From: Oribacterium sp. oral taxon 078 str. F0262
GTDB lineage: Bacteria > Bacillota > Clostridia > Lachnospirales > Lachnospiraceae
Reading direction: 5' to 3'
NCBI RefSeq assembly: GCF_000160135.1
Contig: NZ_GG729935.1
Span: 2,016-66,015 of the forward strand
Length of the DNA: 64,000 bases
Both the position numbers and the translations under genes were made by a program. The notes below the pieces were generated by a model. That model was not told the origin of the DNA. It did not search any database and saw only the letters and a program-made list of their open reading frames with translations. This document shows positions 43,692 through 53,288 of this stretch, piece by piece. Each line of letters begins with the position of its first letter. Positions within the stretch are counted from its first letter, which is position 1.

Positions 43692-45344
43692 ATGCCAAAA
43701 ATCATTTTAAGTCACATCACAAAGCGCTGGAACAACTATTTTGGCGTAGACGACCTGAGCCTCGAGATCCCGGACAATTCCTTCATCACTCTGCTCGGGC
43801 CCTCCGGCTGCGGAAAGACCACCATTCTCCGCATGATCGCGGGACTGGAAACGCCGACGGAGGGGAGGATTCAGATCGGGGAGAGAGTCGTCTTCGACAG
43901 CGAGGCGGGAATCAACGTGCCGGCCAATAAAAGGAGAGTGGGCTTCCTCTTCCAAAACTATGCGCTCTGGCCGAACATGACGGTCTATCAGAACATCTCC
44001 TTCGGACTGAAAAATGTGAAGGAGGAGCTTCCGAAGCGGGATATCGAGGCGAAGGTCCTCTCCGACCTCTCCCGTGCCCTGAGAAGGGGGAAGAAGATCC
44101 GGGATCTTGTGGAGGACTGCCGGGACAAAAGCGGAAGACTGAACCTGGAGAAGGTCTATGTGAAGCTGATCGACAGCTTCGGGCTCTCCATGCAGACGGC
44201 AAAGGAGCTCTATGCGCTTCGGATCCATGAAGCCGCGGATGCCGACGCCGCCGCGGAGGGGAAGAGGGCGGAGTATGAGGCGAAGCTCTCGGAGATCCGA
44301 AAGGGCTATGAGGACAGGGGGCAGAAGCTCGGGCAGAGCTTTGAGATCCTAAAGGACGGAAAGCCGATCCTCGAGAAGCGGAAGCTCTGCACAGAGGAGA
44401 TTGACGCCAGGGTGCGGGAGGTCGCCCGCATCGTAAACATCGGCATGTTCATGGACCGCTATCCCGCGGAGCTCTCCGGGGGGCAGCAGCAGAGAGTCGC
44501 GATCGCCCGGACACTTGCGCCGGAGCCGGAGGTCCTCTTCATGGATGAGCCGCTCTCCAATCTCGACGCGAAGCTGCGCCTTGAGATGCGCTATGAGCTC
44601 CAGAGGCTCCATGTCGAGACCGGGAGCACCTTCGTCTATGTGACGCACGATCAGATGGAGGCCATGACGCTCGCGACGAGGATCTGCCTCATCAACAACG
44701 GGGTACTGCAGCAGTACGCGCCTCCGCTCACGGTTTACCGGCTGCCGGAGAATCTCTTTGCGGCGGACTTCGTCGGAAATCCTTCCATCAACTTCATCGA
44801 GGCGAAGGGGAGTCAGAACATGGAGGGCGCTGTGGAGCTCTCGATCCTGGACGGGAAAAGAGCCCTCTTCCATCCGGAGGAGCCGCTTGTTCTCGAAGAC
44901 TGGTTTAAGAAGAGGGATGAGGAGGCCGAGGAATCCCTTCGGAGAGAGAACGAGAGGCTTAAGGAAAAGCGGGCGGTGGAGAAGCTCAATAAGGATGAGG
45001 TCTTCCGCTGCCACATCCAGAGGGTGGAAGAGGAGGACCAATCGATCCGTGAGGACCCGGTCCTCAGCAATGAGGATCTCATCCTCGCCGTCCGCCCGGA
45101 GGCGATCGGGATCGAGGAGAGCGGAGAGCTCCCGGCCGTGATCTACGGCGCGATGCCGACGGGCATGGAGTCGACCCTGAAGCTTCGCCTGGGCGGCTAC
45201 CTTCTGACCTCCGTGATCTTTGGAAAGACGGAATACCGGATCGGAGAGGAGAAGTCCATCCATATCCACGGGAAGGATATCCTGCTCTTTGACCGGAAAT
45301 CGGGGAGGAGAATCGCATCGGGAAGCCTGGATATCCTGCCTTGA
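43692..45344 (+). CDS. ABC importer ATPase with large internal insertion
   Basis: 550 residues against about 350 for FbpC/UgpC. Walker A GPSGCGKTT (36-44), Q-loop FLFQNYALWPNM (Gln 88), signature LSGGQQQR (261-268), Walker B VLFMDEPLSNLD and switch His VTHDQMEAMTL are intact. Between Q-loop and signature about 173 residues occur instead of about 53: an extra charged, helical block of about 120 residues (roughly 122-236). The C-terminal TOBE-like region is also enlarged by a Glu/Arg/Lys-rich helix (about 405-445). It energises the permease just upstream. The insertion sits in the helical subdomain that touches the permease. Confidence 0.88.
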   Translation: MPKIILSHITKRWNNYFGVDDLSLEIPDNSFITLLGPSGCGKTTILRMIAGLETPTEGRIQIGERVVFDSEAGINVPANKRRVGFLFQNYALWPNMTVYQNISFGLKNVKEELPKRDIEAKVLSDLSRALRRGKKIRDLVEDCRDKSGRLNLEKVYVKLIDSFGLSMQTAKELYALRIHEAADADAAAEGKRAEYEAKLSEIRKGYEDRGQKLGQSFEILKDGKPILEKRKLCTEEIDARVREVARIVNIGMFMDRYPAELSGGQQQRVAIARTLAPEPEVLFMDEPLSNLDAKLRLEMRYELQRLHVETGSTFVYVTHDQMEAMTLATRICLINNGVLQQYAPPLTVYRLPENLFAADFVGNPSINFIEAKGSQNMEGAVELSILDGKRALFHPEEPLVLEDWFKKRDEEAEESLRRENERLKEKRAVEKLNKDEVFRCHIQRVEEEDQSIREDPVLSNEDLILAVRPEAIGIEESGELPAVIYGAMPTGMESTLKLRLGGYLLTSVIFGKTEYRIGEEKSIHIHGKDILLFDRKSGRRIASGSLDILP

Positions 45345-45362
45345 GCTTCCTTGAACCTTTAT

Positions 45363-45404
45363 ATCCCGTCAGGCCCTTTCCTTTTACGGCCCGACGGGAT
45401 TTTT
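45363..45404. terminator. Bidirectional intrinsic terminator
   Basis: ATCCCGTCAGGCC and GGCCCGACGGGAT form a long stem with one mismatch region, followed by TTTT on the plus strand. It separates two convergent genes, the ABC ATPase and the DeoR-type regulator, and should end both transcripts. Confidence 0.8.
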
Positions 45405-45419
45405 CTCGGGCTTAGAGCT

Positions 45420-46199
45420 TTATCGAGCCTTTTTTGCGCCGGGAAAGAGGATGCGGCAGCCGGATCTTTCGATCTGCTCCGTGAGATCCGGATGGAAGGG
45501 AGCGTCGCTCACGATTTCATTGATCTCCGTATAGTCGCAGAGCTTGAAATAGCCGACCGCTTCCTCCTTTGAGTGGTCGGAGAGAAGGATCCGCTGCTCC
45601 GCATTTCTGAGCATGGCGCGCTTACAAAGTGCCTGAGAATCGTCCCCCTCAAAGACTCCGTTTTTCCGGAGTGCCTTTACGGAGAAGAAGGCGGCGTCCG
45701 CGTGGAACTGCGCCAGGAATTCCGTCGAATACTCTCCCAGGATGGAGAGGCTTTTTTGCTTCAGAAGTCCCGGGCAGATATAGCAGCGGATATTGCTCGC
45801 GGTATTCAGAGCGGCTGCGATATGGATCCCGTTTGTGATGACGGTAAGATCCTGAAATTCCAGGAGAATCGGGCTTAAGTAGCTCACGGTCGAAGAGGAG
45901 TCCAGAAAGAGAACCATATGATCCCGGAGGAAGCTCCGGCAGAGACGAGAGATCCGGAGCTTTGCCTCCGGATTTTTCATTTTGCGAAGGGGCAGAGAAT
46001 TTTCCGTATTTCGGTTTTCCGCGAGGCTGATCCCGCCGTGGTGACGGAGGATGAGGCCGTTTTCCTCCATATGAAGGAGATCCCTCCGAAGCGTGGAACG
46101 GGAGAGATAGAGCTTTTTGCAGAGGGAACTCACGCTGCACTGCCCTCCGTTTTGATTGAGCAGATTCAGGATCTCCCTTCTTCGCTCGTAGTGATCCAC
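45420..46199 (-). CDS. DeoR-family regulator of the L-fucose operon
   Basis: 259 residues from GTG 46199, which has AGGAGG 9 bp upstream. N-terminal HTH: HYERRREILNLLNQNGGQCS and SLCKKLYLSRSTLRRDLLHM. The C-terminal sugar-phosphate sensor has FLDSSSTVSYL, LTVITNGIHIAAAL and VKALRKNGVFEGDD. DeoR repressors of this type respond to phosphorylated sugars; fuculose-1-phosphate would fit. It is divergent from the fucose operon and probably binds the GCCAA/TTGGC palindrome at 46285-46298. Confidence 0.85.
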   Translation of the reverse strand: MDHYERRREILNLLNQNGGQCSVSSLCKKLYLSRSTLRRDLLHMEENGLILRHHGGISLAENRNTENSLPLRKMKNPEAKLRISRLCRSFLRDHMVLFLDSSSTVSYLSPILLEFQDLTVITNGIHIAAALNTASNIRCYICPGLLKQKSLSILGEYSTEFLAQFHADAAFFSVKALRKNGVFEGDDSQALCKRAMLRNAEQRILLSDHSKEEAVGYFKLCDYTEINEIVSDAPFHPDLTEQIERSGCRILFPGAKKAR

Positions 46200-46284
46200 G
46201 ATACTGTTCCTCCTGTGATTATGTATAAAAATGTGAACGGATTTGAACAATTACGAACGATTATAGCATGATTTAAGAATATAA

Positions 46285-46320
46285 GCCAAGAGATTGGCAA
46301 GATATTTTAAACAATATATC
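46285..46320 (+). promoter_or_regulatory. Candidate operator/promoter of the fucose operon
   Basis: GCCAA-GAGA-TTGGC (46285-46298) is a perfect inverted repeat that overlaps a possible -35 TTGGCA (46294-46299); TATATC (46315-46320) is a possible -10 with a short 15-bp spacer. A repressor bound to the palindrome would block the promoter. The 46321-46499 leader holds no other gene. Confidence 0.4.
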
Positions 46321-46499
46321 ACTGTGCTAGACTCGGCTTATAAACATCCATGTCAAAAGGCATAAAGCTTAGAGGGCGGTATCAACGATACAGAGGATTT
46401 GGTATGCGTGTCCCTTATGGCGATAAAAAAGAGAGCTTTGTGCCGGATGGAAAACGGCGGGGGCAAAGAGGCTGGACCGGAGGGAGGAAAAGTGCGGAG

Positions 46500-47945
46500 A
46501 TGAAAAAGGTGCTGGCGATCGATATGGGAGCGACCTCCATTCGGGGAATACTCAGCTGGATCGAGGGAGAGCGCTTTCACTTTAAGGAGGTCCTTCGGCT
46601 CAAGCATCGGATCGTGGAGAAGGATGGGAGGAAGCGCTGGGAATGGGACAGAATCCTTTCCTCGATTCGGGATACCATAGTGCAGCATCAGGCGGAGATC
46701 TCCTCCGTCGGGATCGACAGCTGGGGAGTGGACTTCGGACTGCTGGATGAAGGGGGAGAGCTCATCGAGGAGCCGATCTCCTACCGGGACGAGCGGCATA
46801 TCGAGGGATATCGGGAAGCGCTCCTTCGGATGGATCAAGAGGAGCTCTTCCGAAAAAGCGGCGCGGAGCCCATGCCGATCAACACACTCTTTCAGCTTCT
46901 CAGCCTCCGGAAGATAGAGCCGGAGCAGTTTAAGAGAGCCCGAAGGATTCTCATGCTGCCGGATCTTCTCCTCTATTTTCTCTCCGGGGAGATATCGGGG
47001 GAGAGGACGATCTGGTCCACTTCCCAGCTTCTGGATATCGAGAGCGGAGAAATCAGCGCTGAGATCGCGGAGCGATTTTCCCTCCCTCCTTCGCTCTTTC
47101 CGGAGCTTCGGGAGGCCGGAACCGTGCTGGGAAGCACGAAAAACTCCAGGATACCGGAGCTTCGGACTCTGGACATCCCGGTGATCAGCGTCATGGGACA
47201 CGACACTGCATCCGCGATCTTTATCACCGAGGCCGCGAGGCGGGAGGACACGCTTTTTCTGAGCTGCGGGACCTGGTCCTTGATGGGGGCCAGACTCGAG
47301 CATTCGGACCGAAGCAGGGAGGCCTGCCGGCTCGGCCTCACCAATGAGCTTGGATATCGGGATTCCAAGCTCCTCTTTCAGAATATCACGGGTCTCTACC
47401 TCCTGGAAAAGTATAAGTCGGAGAGGGAGGATGGTGCGAGAAAGCTGTCCTATGAGAGAATCACAGAGGAAGCGGCGGAATCCTTCCGGAAAAGACCGGG
47501 GAGGGGAGTGCTTGTCGATCTCTCCGATCCGAGATTCGGAGCGGGGGAGAGAGGGGCGAAGGAGAGCATCGACAGCTGGCTTTTAGAGAGGGGAGAGGCG
47601 CTCCCGGAGGAAGAGGGCGCGTACTTCCGACTGATCTATGAGAGCCTCACGGAGAAATACCGAAGCTGCAGGGAGGCCGTCGAGAAAAGAAGCGGAAGGC
47701 GCTATGAGAGGCTCCACATGATTGGAGGCGGGACCTGCTCCCCTCTTCTCTGTGAACTCATCGCGGAGCGGCTCGGATTGGAGCTTCTCGCGGGTCCCGT
47801 GGAAGCCAGTGCTCTTGGCAATGTCCTGCTTCAGCTTCAGGCGCTGGGAGAGATCGAGAGTGCGGAGCAGGGCGCGCTGCGGATTCTTGCGGAATCCGGG
47901 ATGCGGCATTACCGCCCGGGGGAGAAGCGAAGCTTTCAGCTATGA
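46500..47945 (+). CDS. FGGY sugar kinase (rhamnulokinase-type, probable L-fuculokinase)
   Basis: 481 residues. FGGY kinase landmarks: KVLAIDMGATSIRG, SVGIDSWGVDFGLLDE, VMGHDTASAIF, LSCGTWSLMG and MIGGGTCSPLLCELIAERLG. By sequence it looks like RhaB, but the neighbours are L-fucose isomerase and L-fuculose-phosphate aldolase, so it most likely phosphorylates L-fuculose. First gene of the operon. ATG 46500 has GGAGG 12 bp and CGGAG directly upstream. A longer N-terminal frame from 46350 is possible but lacks kinase homology. Confidence 0.85.
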   Translation: MKKVLAIDMGATSIRGILSWIEGERFHFKEVLRLKHRIVEKDGRKRWEWDRILSSIRDTIVQHQAEISSVGIDSWGVDFGLLDEGGELIEEPISYRDERHIEGYREALLRMDQEELFRKSGAEPMPINTLFQLLSLRKIEPEQFKRARRILMLPDLLLYFLSGEISGERTIWSTSQLLDIESGEISAEIAERFSLPPSLFPELREAGTVLGSTKNSRIPELRTLDIPVISVMGHDTASAIFITEAARREDTLFLSCGTWSLMGARLEHSDRSREACRLGLTNELGYRDSKLLFQNITGLYLLEKYKSEREDGARKLSYERITEEAAESFRKRPGRGVLVDLSDPRFGAGERGAKESIDSWLLERGEALPEEEGAYFRLIYESLTEKYRSCREAVEKRSGRRYERLHMIGGGTCSPLLCELIAERLGLELLAGPVEASALGNVLLQLQALGEIESAEQGALRILAESGMRHYRPGEKRSFQL

Positions 47946-47960
47946 GGAAGGGAGATAAAA

Positions 47961-49739
47961 ATGTACGGAAAAATCGGAATCAGACCCACGATCGACGGAC
48001 GCTGGGGCGGTGTCAGAGAATCGCTGGAAGCGCAGTGCAGAGCCATGGCGGAGAGCGCGAAGCGCCTGATTGAGTCTGAGCTCTTTTATCCGGATGGAAG
48101 CCCCGTTCAATGCGTGCTCTCGCCCTGCACCATCGGGGGAGGAGCGGAGGCCGCGCGCTGCGAGGAGTATTTTTCGACGCAGAATGTCTGCGCCACTCTG
48201 ACGGTCACTCCCTGCTGGTGCTATGGCACGGAGACCATGGACTTAAATCCGCTCACCATAAAGGCTGTCTGGGGCTTCAACGGTACAGAGCGACCCGGCG
48301 CGGTTTATCTTGCGGCGGTGATGGCGGCCTACGCGCAGAGGGGGCTGCCCGCGTTTTCCATCTATGGCCATGAAGTACAGGAAAAGGATGACAGAGAGAT
48401 CCCGGAGGATGTGCGGGAGAAGATCCTCCGTTTTGCGAGGGCTGCCGTCGCGGTCGGAAGTATGAGGAATCAGTCCTACGTCAATCTGGGCTCTGTCTCG
48501 ATGGGGATCGCCGGCTCTGTCGTCAATGTGGACTTCCTCCAGAAGTATCTCGGCATGCGGACAGAGTGGGTCGATATGACGGAGATCCTCCGGCGCATCC
48601 AGCTCTCGATCTACGATCCGGAGGAATACGAGAGGGCCATCGCCTGGGTCAGGAAAAACTGCAGGGAGGGCTTCGACTGCAATGCGGGAAAGGACTTCCC
48701 GGAGATTATCCAAAGATCCCGCTTTATTCCGGAGGAGGAGCAGTGGAGCTTCTGCGTAAAGCATGCCCTCGTGGTCCGGGACATCCTGAAGGGAAATCCG
48801 AGGCTTAAGGAGCTCGGCTGGGAGGAAGAGGCTCTTGGGAGGAATGGACTCGCCGGAGGCTTCCAGGGCCAGAGAATGTGGACGGACTGGCTTCCGAACG
48901 CGGACTTCACGGAGGCCATCATGACCTCCAGCCTGGACTGGAACGGCCCGAAGCAGCCGATTCCCTTTGCGACGGAGAACGATACCTTAAACGGCATCGC
49001 GATGATGTTCGGCTGGCTTTTGACGAATAAGGCCCCGATCTTCAGCGATGTCAGAACCTACTGGTCCCCGGAGTCTGTGAAGAGAGTCAGCGGAAAGGAG
49101 CTCACGGGGAGGGCGAAAAACGGCATTATTCACCTCATCAATTCCGGAGCGAGCTGCCTGGACGGAAGCGCCGCGGCGAAAAATGAAGCCGGAGAGGGCT
49201 GCATGAAGGAGTGGTGGAAGCTCAGTGCCGAAGATATGCAGGCCCTCCTCGAGAAGACGGACTGGTGCCGGGCGAACTACGAGTACTTCCGGGGCGGCGG
49301 ATATTCCTCTCATTTCAAGACGGAGGCGGAGATGCCGGTAACGATGATCCGCGTGAATATCGTGGAGGGAGTCGGCCCAAGCCTGCAGCTTGCGGAAGGC
49401 TATACCTGCGTGCTCGATCCAAAGGTGCACCGCATCCTGGATGAGCGCACAGACCGCACCTGGCCGACCACCTGGTTTGCGCCAAAGCTCTGCGGTGAAG
49501 CGGCGGGCTCCGTCTATGAGGTCATGGCGAAGTGGGGAGCAAATCACGGCGCGACAGTCTACGGACACATCGGAGCGGAGCTTATCACTCTCGCATCCAT
49601 GCTTCGGATCCCCGTCAGCTTCCATAATGTGGAGAGAGAGCGCATCTTCCGCCCGCATTCCTTCAACGGCTTCGGAAGCTCCGATCCGGAGGGGCAGGAT
49701 TTCAGGGCGTGCGCCTATTACGGGCCGCTCTATCACTAA
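47961..49739 (+). CDS. fucI: L-fucose isomerase
   Basis: 592 residues, full length. [89 protein letters not shown] and [20 protein letters not shown] are characteristic, with Mn-binding Glu and Asp in these stretches. It converts L-fucose to L-fuculose. GGGAG precedes ATG 47961; it begins 15 bp after the kinase. Confidence 0.95.
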   Translation: MYGKIGIRPTIDGRWGGVRESLEAQCRAMAESAKRLIESELFYPDGSPVQCVLSPCTIGGGAEAARCEEYFSTQNVCATLTVTPCWCYGTETMDLNPLTIKAVWGFNGTERPGAVYLAAVMAAYAQRGLPAFSIYGHEVQEKDDREIPEDVREKILRFARAAVAVGSMRNQSYVNLGSVSMGIAGSVVNVDFLQKYLGMRTEWVDMTEILRRIQLSIYDPEEYERAIAWVRKNCREGFDCNAGKDFPEIIQRSRFIPEEEQWSFCVKHALVVRDILKGNPRLKELGWEEEALGRNGLAGGFQGQRMWTDWLPNADFTEAIMTSSLDWNGPKQPIPFATENDTLNGIAMMFGWLLTNKAPIFSDVRTYWSPESVKRVSGKELTGRAKNGIIHLINSGASCLDGSAAAKNEAGEGCMKEWWKLSAEDMQALLEKTDWCRANYEYFRGGGYSSHFKTEAEMPVTMIRVNIVEGVGPSLQLAEGYTCVLDPKVHRILDERTDRTWPTTWFAPKLCGEAAGSVYEVMAKWGANHGATVYGHIGAELITLASMLRIPVSFHNVERERIFRPHSFNGFGSSDPEGQDFRACAYYGPLYH

Positions 49740-49832
49740 AGCGGGAAACGAGGAGAAATTCCCGCGGCAGGACCTCTCCCGCTCCCCTTCTTTTGGGGCG
49801 GGAGAGGGGAAGAGGAGGAAGAGGACAGAACT

Positions 49833-50510
49833 ATGCGGATGGAAAAAGAGAGAGAGGAGCTGGTCCGGTACGGGAGGAAGCTCTGTGAGGCGGGGCTTAC
49901 GAAGGGCACGGGGGGAAATCTCAGTATCCTCGATCGGAAAAACGGGCAGGTGGCCCTCACTCCGAGCGGGATCGACTTCTATGAGATCCGGCCGGAGGAC
50001 ATCGTGATTTTGGATCTTTCGGGAAAGGTCGTGGAGGGAGAACGGACGCCCTCCTCCGAGTGGGAGATGCACCTTCTGTCCTACCGGGAGAGAGAGGACA
50101 TCGACGCGGTGATCCACGCACACACGATGTATTCGACGGTGCTTGCCTGTCTGCACTGGGAGCTTCCGGCGACACATTATATGATCGCGGTGGCCGGACC
50201 CACAGTGCGCTGCGCGGAGTACGCGACCTATGGGACGCATGAGCTCGCGGTGAATGCGGCGAAGGCCATGGCCGGCAGGAAGGCCGTGATCCTGGCAAAT
50301 CACGGGATCCTCGCCGGAGCGAAAGACCTCCTGAATGCCTTTAACATCATCGAAGAGGTAGAGTACTGCTCTGAGATCTATGTCAAGGCGAAGAGCATCG
50401 GAGACCCGGTGCTGCTCTCCGAGCAGGAGATGAAGAAAATGGCGGAGAAATTCAAGAGCTACGGGCAGAAGAAAAGCATCCGCCGGGAGACGGAAGAGAC
50501 GAGGGGCTGA
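49833..50510 (+). CDS. fucA: L-fuculose-phosphate aldolase (class II)
   Basis: 225 residues. KGTGGNLSILDRKNGQVALT and SGIDFYEIRPEDIV form the phosphate-binding part; SEWEMHLLSYRER holds the catalytic Glu; HAHTMYSTVLACLH and ILANHGILAGA hold the three zinc-binding His. It splits fuculose-1-phosphate into DHAP and L-lactaldehyde. No lactaldehyde reductase (FucO) is nearby, so that product is handled elsewhere, perhaps in a microcompartment encoded elsewhere. Confidence 0.9.
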   Translation: MRMEKEREELVRYGRKLCEAGLTKGTGGNLSILDRKNGQVALTPSGIDFYEIRPEDIVILDLSGKVVEGERTPSSEWEMHLLSYREREDIDAVIHAHTMYSTVLACLHWELPATHYMIAVAGPTVRCAEYATYGTHELAVNAAKAMAGRKAVILANHGILAGAKDLLNAFNIIEEVEYCSEIYVKAKSIGDPVLLSEQEMKKMAEKFKSYGQKKSIRRETEETRG

Positions 50511-50573
50511 GTCGATGCTTGCCGGCCTCGTCCGGGAGGAAAGTATGGCCGGGGAGCGGGCAGAGGAGTTTAT

Positions 50574-52079
50574 ATGGGCGAAGTAATACTCACGATGAAA
50601 AATATTACGAAGTCCTTTTCGGGAGTCGCGGCGCTTCGGAATGCCGAGCTCGAATTGCGGAGCGGTGAAGTCGTCGCGCTGATGGGGGAAAACGGTGCCG
50701 GGAAATCGACGCTTATGAAAATACTGACCGGAATCTACCGGAAGGATGCGGGGGAGATCCGCTATCTGGGGCGTGAGGTCGAGTACCGGGGACCGGCGGA
50801 GTCCGAAGAGGCGGGGATCGTCATCGTGCATCAGGAGCTCAATATGATGAACGATCTCACGGTGGCGCAGAACCTCTTCATCGGAAAGGAGATCATGAAG
50901 GGAGCCCTGATCGACGATCAGAGCATGAAGAGGAAGGCGGCGGAGCTTTTCTCGCTCCTCAATATCTCGATCGATCCGGCGGAGAAGATCGGAAATCTCA
51001 CGGTCGGAAAGCAGCAGATGGTGGAAATCGCGAAGGCGATCTCCAAAAAAGCGAAGATCATCGTCTTCGACGAGCCGACGGCGGCGCTCACAGAGTCCGA
51101 GATCGAGGAGCTCTTTAAGGTGATCCGGGACCTGAGGGAAAAGGGGACCGGGATGATCTATATCTCGCATCGAATGGATGAGATCCGGAGGATCTCAGAC
51201 CGGGTTACAGTCATGCGGGACGGGGAATTCGTCGGGACGCTCGAGACGGAGAGCTGTGGAAAAAATGATATTATAAGGCTTATGGTCGGCCGCACCATAT
51301 TCAGTGAGCCAAAGACAGAGTCGAGAGTCGGAAAGGATGCGCCGGAGGTACTCCGGGCGGAGCATCTGAACCGCGGAAAGCATGTGAGAGATGTGAGCTT
51401 TTCTCTCCGAAAGGGGGAGATTCTGGGATTTTCCGGCCTGATGGGGGCCGGCAGGACCGAGGTGGCGAGGCTTCTCTTCGGGGCGGACCGCAGGGACTCC
51501 GGAAGGATCTTCGTAAACGGAAAGGAGACGGAGATCCGGACACCGGAGGACGCTGTCAGAGCCGGAATCGGCTATCTCTCAGAGGACCGGAAGCGCTTCG
51601 GACTGATCGTCGATCAGTCTGTGGAGGAAAACACGGTGATCGCGAGTCTGGACCGCTTTATGAGGGGGATTTTCATCGACAGAAAGAAATCCATCAGCTG
51701 CGCGGAGCATTATGTGAGTAAACTTAAGACCAGGACGCCCTCTGCCACCCAGCTCGTCCGGAAGCTCTCGGGGGGAAATCAGCAGAAGGTCGTCATCGCG
51801 AAGTGGCTCGTCAGAAACTGCGATATCCTTATTTTCGATGAGCCGACTCGCGGCATCGATATCGGGGCGAAGAGCGAGATCTACCGGCTCATGGAAAATC
51901 TCGCGGAGGAGGGGAAATCCATCATCATGATTTCCTCAGAGCTTCCCGAGATCCTGAGAATGAGCGACCGCGTCATTGTGATGTGCGAGGGACGGGTGAC
52001 GGGGGTGCTGGACATCTCCGAGGTGAACCAGGAGATCATCATGGAATCCGCGACCAGGCGCGAAGGAGATAAAGAATGA
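50574..52079 (+). CDS. Sugar ABC importer ATPase (RbsA/MglA type)
   Basis: 501 residues with two ABC units. Unit 1: GENGAGKSTLMKIL, VHQELNMMNDLTVAQNLFIG, LTVGKQQMVEIAKAI and IIVFDEPTAAL. Unit 2: GFSGLMGAGRTEVARLLFG, LSEDRKRFGL, LSGGNQQKVVIAKWL and ILIFDEPTRGID. This is the usual double ATPase of ribose/galactose/fucose-type importers. GAGGAG precedes ATG 50574. It overlaps the permease gene by 4 bp. Confidence 0.92.
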   Translation: MGEVILTMKNITKSFSGVAALRNAELELRSGEVVALMGENGAGKSTLMKILTGIYRKDAGEIRYLGREVEYRGPAESEEAGIVIVHQELNMMNDLTVAQNLFIGKEIMKGALIDDQSMKRKAAELFSLLNISIDPAEKIGNLTVGKQQMVEIAKAISKKAKIIVFDEPTAALTESEIEELFKVIRDLREKGTGMIYISHRMDEIRRISDRVTVMRDGEFVGTLETESCGKNDIIRLMVGRTIFSEPKTESRVGKDAPEVLRAEHLNRGKHVRDVSFSLRKGEILGFSGLMGAGRTEVARLLFGADRRDSGRIFVNGKETEIRTPEDAVRAGIGYLSEDRKRFGLIVDQSVEENTVIASLDRFMRGIFIDRKKSISCAEHYVSKLKTRTPSATQLVRKLSGGNQQKVVIAKWLVRNCDILIFDEPTRGIDIGAKSEIYRLMENLAEEGKSIIMISSELPEILRMSDRVIVMCEGRVTGVLDISEVNQEIIMESATRREGDKE

Positions 52080-53053
52080 ATGAGAAAATGAAAAAGCTTT
52101 GGTCCAATCAACAGGCGGTAGTGCTGCTTGCGCTTTTCGTCATCTGTATCGCCTTCTCGCTGATCACTCCGAAATTCATGAAGGCGACGACCTTCACCAA
52201 TATCGCAAAATCCGCTTACTATGTCGCTTTTATGGCGATTGGGACGACCTTTGTGATCTCGACCGGGGGAATCGACCTCTCGATCGGCACCGTCGCAATC
52301 TGCTCTGCCCTGATCGGCGGGACGCTTATGGAGAGGGGACTCCCGATGGGAGCTGTGCTCCTTGTGATGCTGCTCACCGGGGCGCTCTTTGGCCTTCTGA
52401 ATGGCATCATGGTCTCTCGAATGGGACTTCCCGCTTTCATCGCGACGCTCGGGACCATGATGATGTCCCGGGGCCTGGGATCTATCGTATCGAAGACGAA
52501 GACCATCTCCTTCCCGCAGGGGGACGCACCGGGCGCGTGGTTTCGGGAATTTTTCATGATAACAAGGGAGGGAGGCGTGCTTCCGAAGAATTTTCCGACC
52601 GGCTTCATCCTTCTCGCCCTGCTCTCCGCTGTCATGGCGCTCGTGCTGAATAAGACGAAGGCCGGGAGATATATCCTCTCCATCGGATCGAACAAGGAGG
52701 CGACCCGTCTCTCCGGCATCAATATCGCAAGGTATGAGACGCTGGCCTATGTCCTCTCCGGCATTTTCGCGGCCCTGGCCGGCATCGCCTATGTGGCGGT
52801 CTTTACGACGGCCCAGCCGAATACCGGAAATGGCTTTGAGCTGGACGCCATCGCGGGCATTGTGATCGGCGGGACCTCCCTATCAGGGGGTGTGGGTTCC
52901 ATCTTCGGCACGATTATCGGCGTATTTATCATGACCGTCTTAAAGATCGGTTTCCCCTACATCGGCGTGCAGTCGCACTACCAGCTCTTCATCACGGGGA
53001 TGATCCTGATCTTTGCGGTCTATATGGACATCCTGAACAGAAAGAGAGGATAG
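52076..53053 (+). CDS. Sugar ABC importer permease (RbsC type)
   Basis: 325 residues, about 8 to 10 membrane segments. FMAIGTTFVISTGGIDLSIG, GLLNGIMVSRMGLPAFIATL and AGIVIGGTSLSGGVGSIFGT are standard for this permease family. It pairs with the ATPase it overlaps and the binding protein that follows; the likely cargo is L-fucose. Confidence 0.92.
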   Translation: MNEKMKKLWSNQQAVVLLALFVICIAFSLITPKFMKATTFTNIAKSAYYVAFMAIGTTFVISTGGIDLSIGTVAICSALIGGTLMERGLPMGAVLLVMLLTGALFGLLNGIMVSRMGLPAFIATLGTMMMSRGLGSIVSKTKTISFPQGDAPGAWFREFFMITREGGVLPKNFPTGFILLALLSAVMALVLNKTKAGRYILSIGSNKEATRLSGINIARYETLAYVLSGIFAALAGIAYVAVFTTAQPNTGNGFELDAIAGIVIGGTSLSGGVGSIFGTIIGVFIMTVLKIGFPYIGVQSHYQLFITGMILIFAVYMDILNRKRG

Positions 53054-53248
53054 GAATTCCGCTGCGTGTCGTCTGAGGGGGATTCGCAATCGGTATGGAT
53101 GCTTTATCCGGCGTTTCACACCGACTGCCGCGTCCGGCGGCGCGCAAGCGATTTTGAGCTCTCAAATCTCTGAACATCGGGTAGGCGGATGGCCTGTTTA
53201 TAAACCGGAAAACGTCGGACTGATACACTTACACGGTAAGCATGGCAT

Positions 53249-53265
53249 TGCCGATATCATCGGCA
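53249..53265 (+). promoter_or_regulatory. Intercistronic hairpin before the sugar-binding protein gene
   Basis: TGCCGAT and ATCGGCA are perfect 7-bp arms around ATC, 24 bp before the binding-protein ATG. The 235-bp gap here is long for an operon. Such hairpins often protect the downstream message, giving more binding protein than permease; an internal promoter is also possible. Confidence 0.4.
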
Positions 53266-53288
53266 GGATTATATCAGGAGGAAAAGTG

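Noticed and set aside
48987-51170. 727-codon open frame on the minus strand opposite fucI, fucA and the sugar ATPase
   Set aside because: It spans three genuine genes on the other strand, is rich in Arg, His and Asp without motifs, and has no ribosome site; a composition artefact.
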